Assembly: GCA_902464485.1 (NCBI GenBank)
Contig: CABQJJ010000106.1
Coordinates: 1-5,009, forward strand
From: an uncultured Collinsella sp.
GTDB lineage: Bacteria; Actinomycetota; Coriobacteriia; Coriobacteriales; Coriobacteriaceae
Reading direction: 5' to 3'
Length of the DNA: 5,009 nucleotides
The position numbers and the translations under genes are program-made. Below the pieces are notes generated by a model. The model saw only the letters and a list, made by a program, of their open reading frames with translations. It had not been told where the DNA came from and made no database searches. Below, in pieces: positions 4,435 through 5,009 of this stretch. Every line of letters begins with the position of its first letter. The first letter of the stretch is position 1.

Positions 4435-5009
4435 ATGCAGTTCGATCAGGTGACAGTTATCGGTGGCGGTCTGGCGGGTTCGGAATGCGCGATCCAGCTG
4501 GCAGACCGTGGTTTTGCCGTAAAGCTGTGCGAGATGCGCCCCCAGGTGAGCTCCCCTGCTCACCATACCGACCGTCTGGCCGAGCTCGTCTGCTCCAATT
4601 CGTTTAAATCGACCCGTCCGGACTCTGCGGCGGGCTTGTTAAAGGCCGAGCTTGAGCGTATGGGCTCGGTCTTGCTCGATTGTGCCCATCGCGCGGCCGT
4701 TCCCGCCGGTGGCGCCCTGGCGGTCGACCGCGTCAAGTTTTCCGAGCTTGTCGAGGCCGAGGTTGCCTCCCGCCCCAATATCGAGATTGTTCACGGCGAG
4801 GTCACGCAGATTCCCGAGGGCCATGTGGTCATTGCCGCTGGCCCCCTATGCTCGCCCGCGTTGAGCGAGGAGGTCATGAAGCTCGTCGGCGGCGATGCCC
4901 TGGCCTTCTTTGACGCGGCCGCGCCGATCGTCGATGCCTCCACGCTCGATATGGACGTGCTGTTCTCGCAGTCGCGCTACGAGGAGCAGGGGAGCGGCGA
5001 CTATCTCAA
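4435..5009 (+). CDS. trmFO: TrmFO, folate/FAD-dependent tRNA (uracil-54-C5)-methyltransferase, N-terminal part
   Basis: TrmFO methylates U54 in the tRNA T-loop to m5U, using methylenetetrahydrofolate as carbon donor and reduced FAD, unlike the SAM-dependent TrmA. The frame is open from ATG 4435 to the window edge, giving 191 codons of a protein usually about 435-450 residues, so the C-terminal half is outside. Visible marks are the FAD-binding GGGLAG (10-15) with an acidic residue at the end of strand two (E33 in CEMRP), LVCSNSFKS (51-59) with the conserved cysteine C53, GLLKAELERMGS (67-78), and VPAGGALAVDR (89-99). These are diagnostic of TrmFO and distinguish it from the related GidA/MnmG. 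It starts 14 bases after dprA with no terminator between, so it is probably in the same operon. No topA lies between dprA and trmFO, unlike the common Firmicute order dprA-topA-trmFO. Confidence 0.94.
   Translation, partial: MQFDQVTVIGGGLAGSECAIQLADRGFAVKLCEMRPQVSSPAHHTDRLAELVCSNSFKSTRPDSAAGLLKAELERMGSVLLDCAHRAAVPAGGALAVDRVKFSELVEAEVASRPNIEIVHGEVTQIPEGHVVIAAGPLCSPALSEEVMKLVGGDALAFFDAAAPIVDASTLDMDVLFSQSRYEEQGSGDYL

Overview
This window holds a compact, all-forward run of housekeeping and DNA-processing genes from a GC-rich bacterium. The genes strongly prefer G or C at third codon positions. The gene order rplS, rnhB, yraN, comM, dprA is the one known from Actinobacteria; mycobacteria carry the same genes in the same order, with extra genes inserted. 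A trmFO gene follows, which is widespread in Firmicutes but generally absent from mycobacteria and streptomycetes. Together with the protein character, this suggests a gut-type Coriobacteriia (a Collinsella-like genome). That assignment is inference, not a search result.

Layout. Positions 1-67 are the leader of rplS and perhaps the last codons of an upstream gene. rplS (ribosomal protein L19, 68-409) is followed by a textbook intrinsic terminator with a cUUCGg tetraloop (444-473). rnhB (RNase HII, 502-1290) begins only 28 bases after that terminator. A 189-base gap (1291-1479) holds a long GC-rich hairpin with a U-rich tail, a possible -10 box abutting a 10-bp palindrome, and a second hairpin. 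Then come yraN (1480-1965), comM (1965-3488) and dprA (3488-4420), joined by one-base stop/start overlaps (TGATG, then TAATG). trmFO starts 14 bases later at 4435 and runs off the right edge.

How the genes fit together. L19 is a structural part of the ribosome. RNase HII removes ribonucleotides from DNA. YraN (nuclease-like fold), ComM (AAA+ branch-migration motor) and DprA (RecA loader) form a tightly coupled set that plausibly acts on recombining single-stranded DNA, as in natural transformation. TrmFO makes the T-loop m5U54 of tRNA and is probably only co-transcribed with them.

I found no mobile element, CRISPR array, tRNA, rRNA or foreign-looking insert. I do not see a convincing new system. 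The points most worth checking are the structured leader before yraN, a 24-base near-perfect palindrome inside comM, and the unusual DprA, which lacks the N-terminal SAM-like domain and departs from the family consensus at normally conserved positions.
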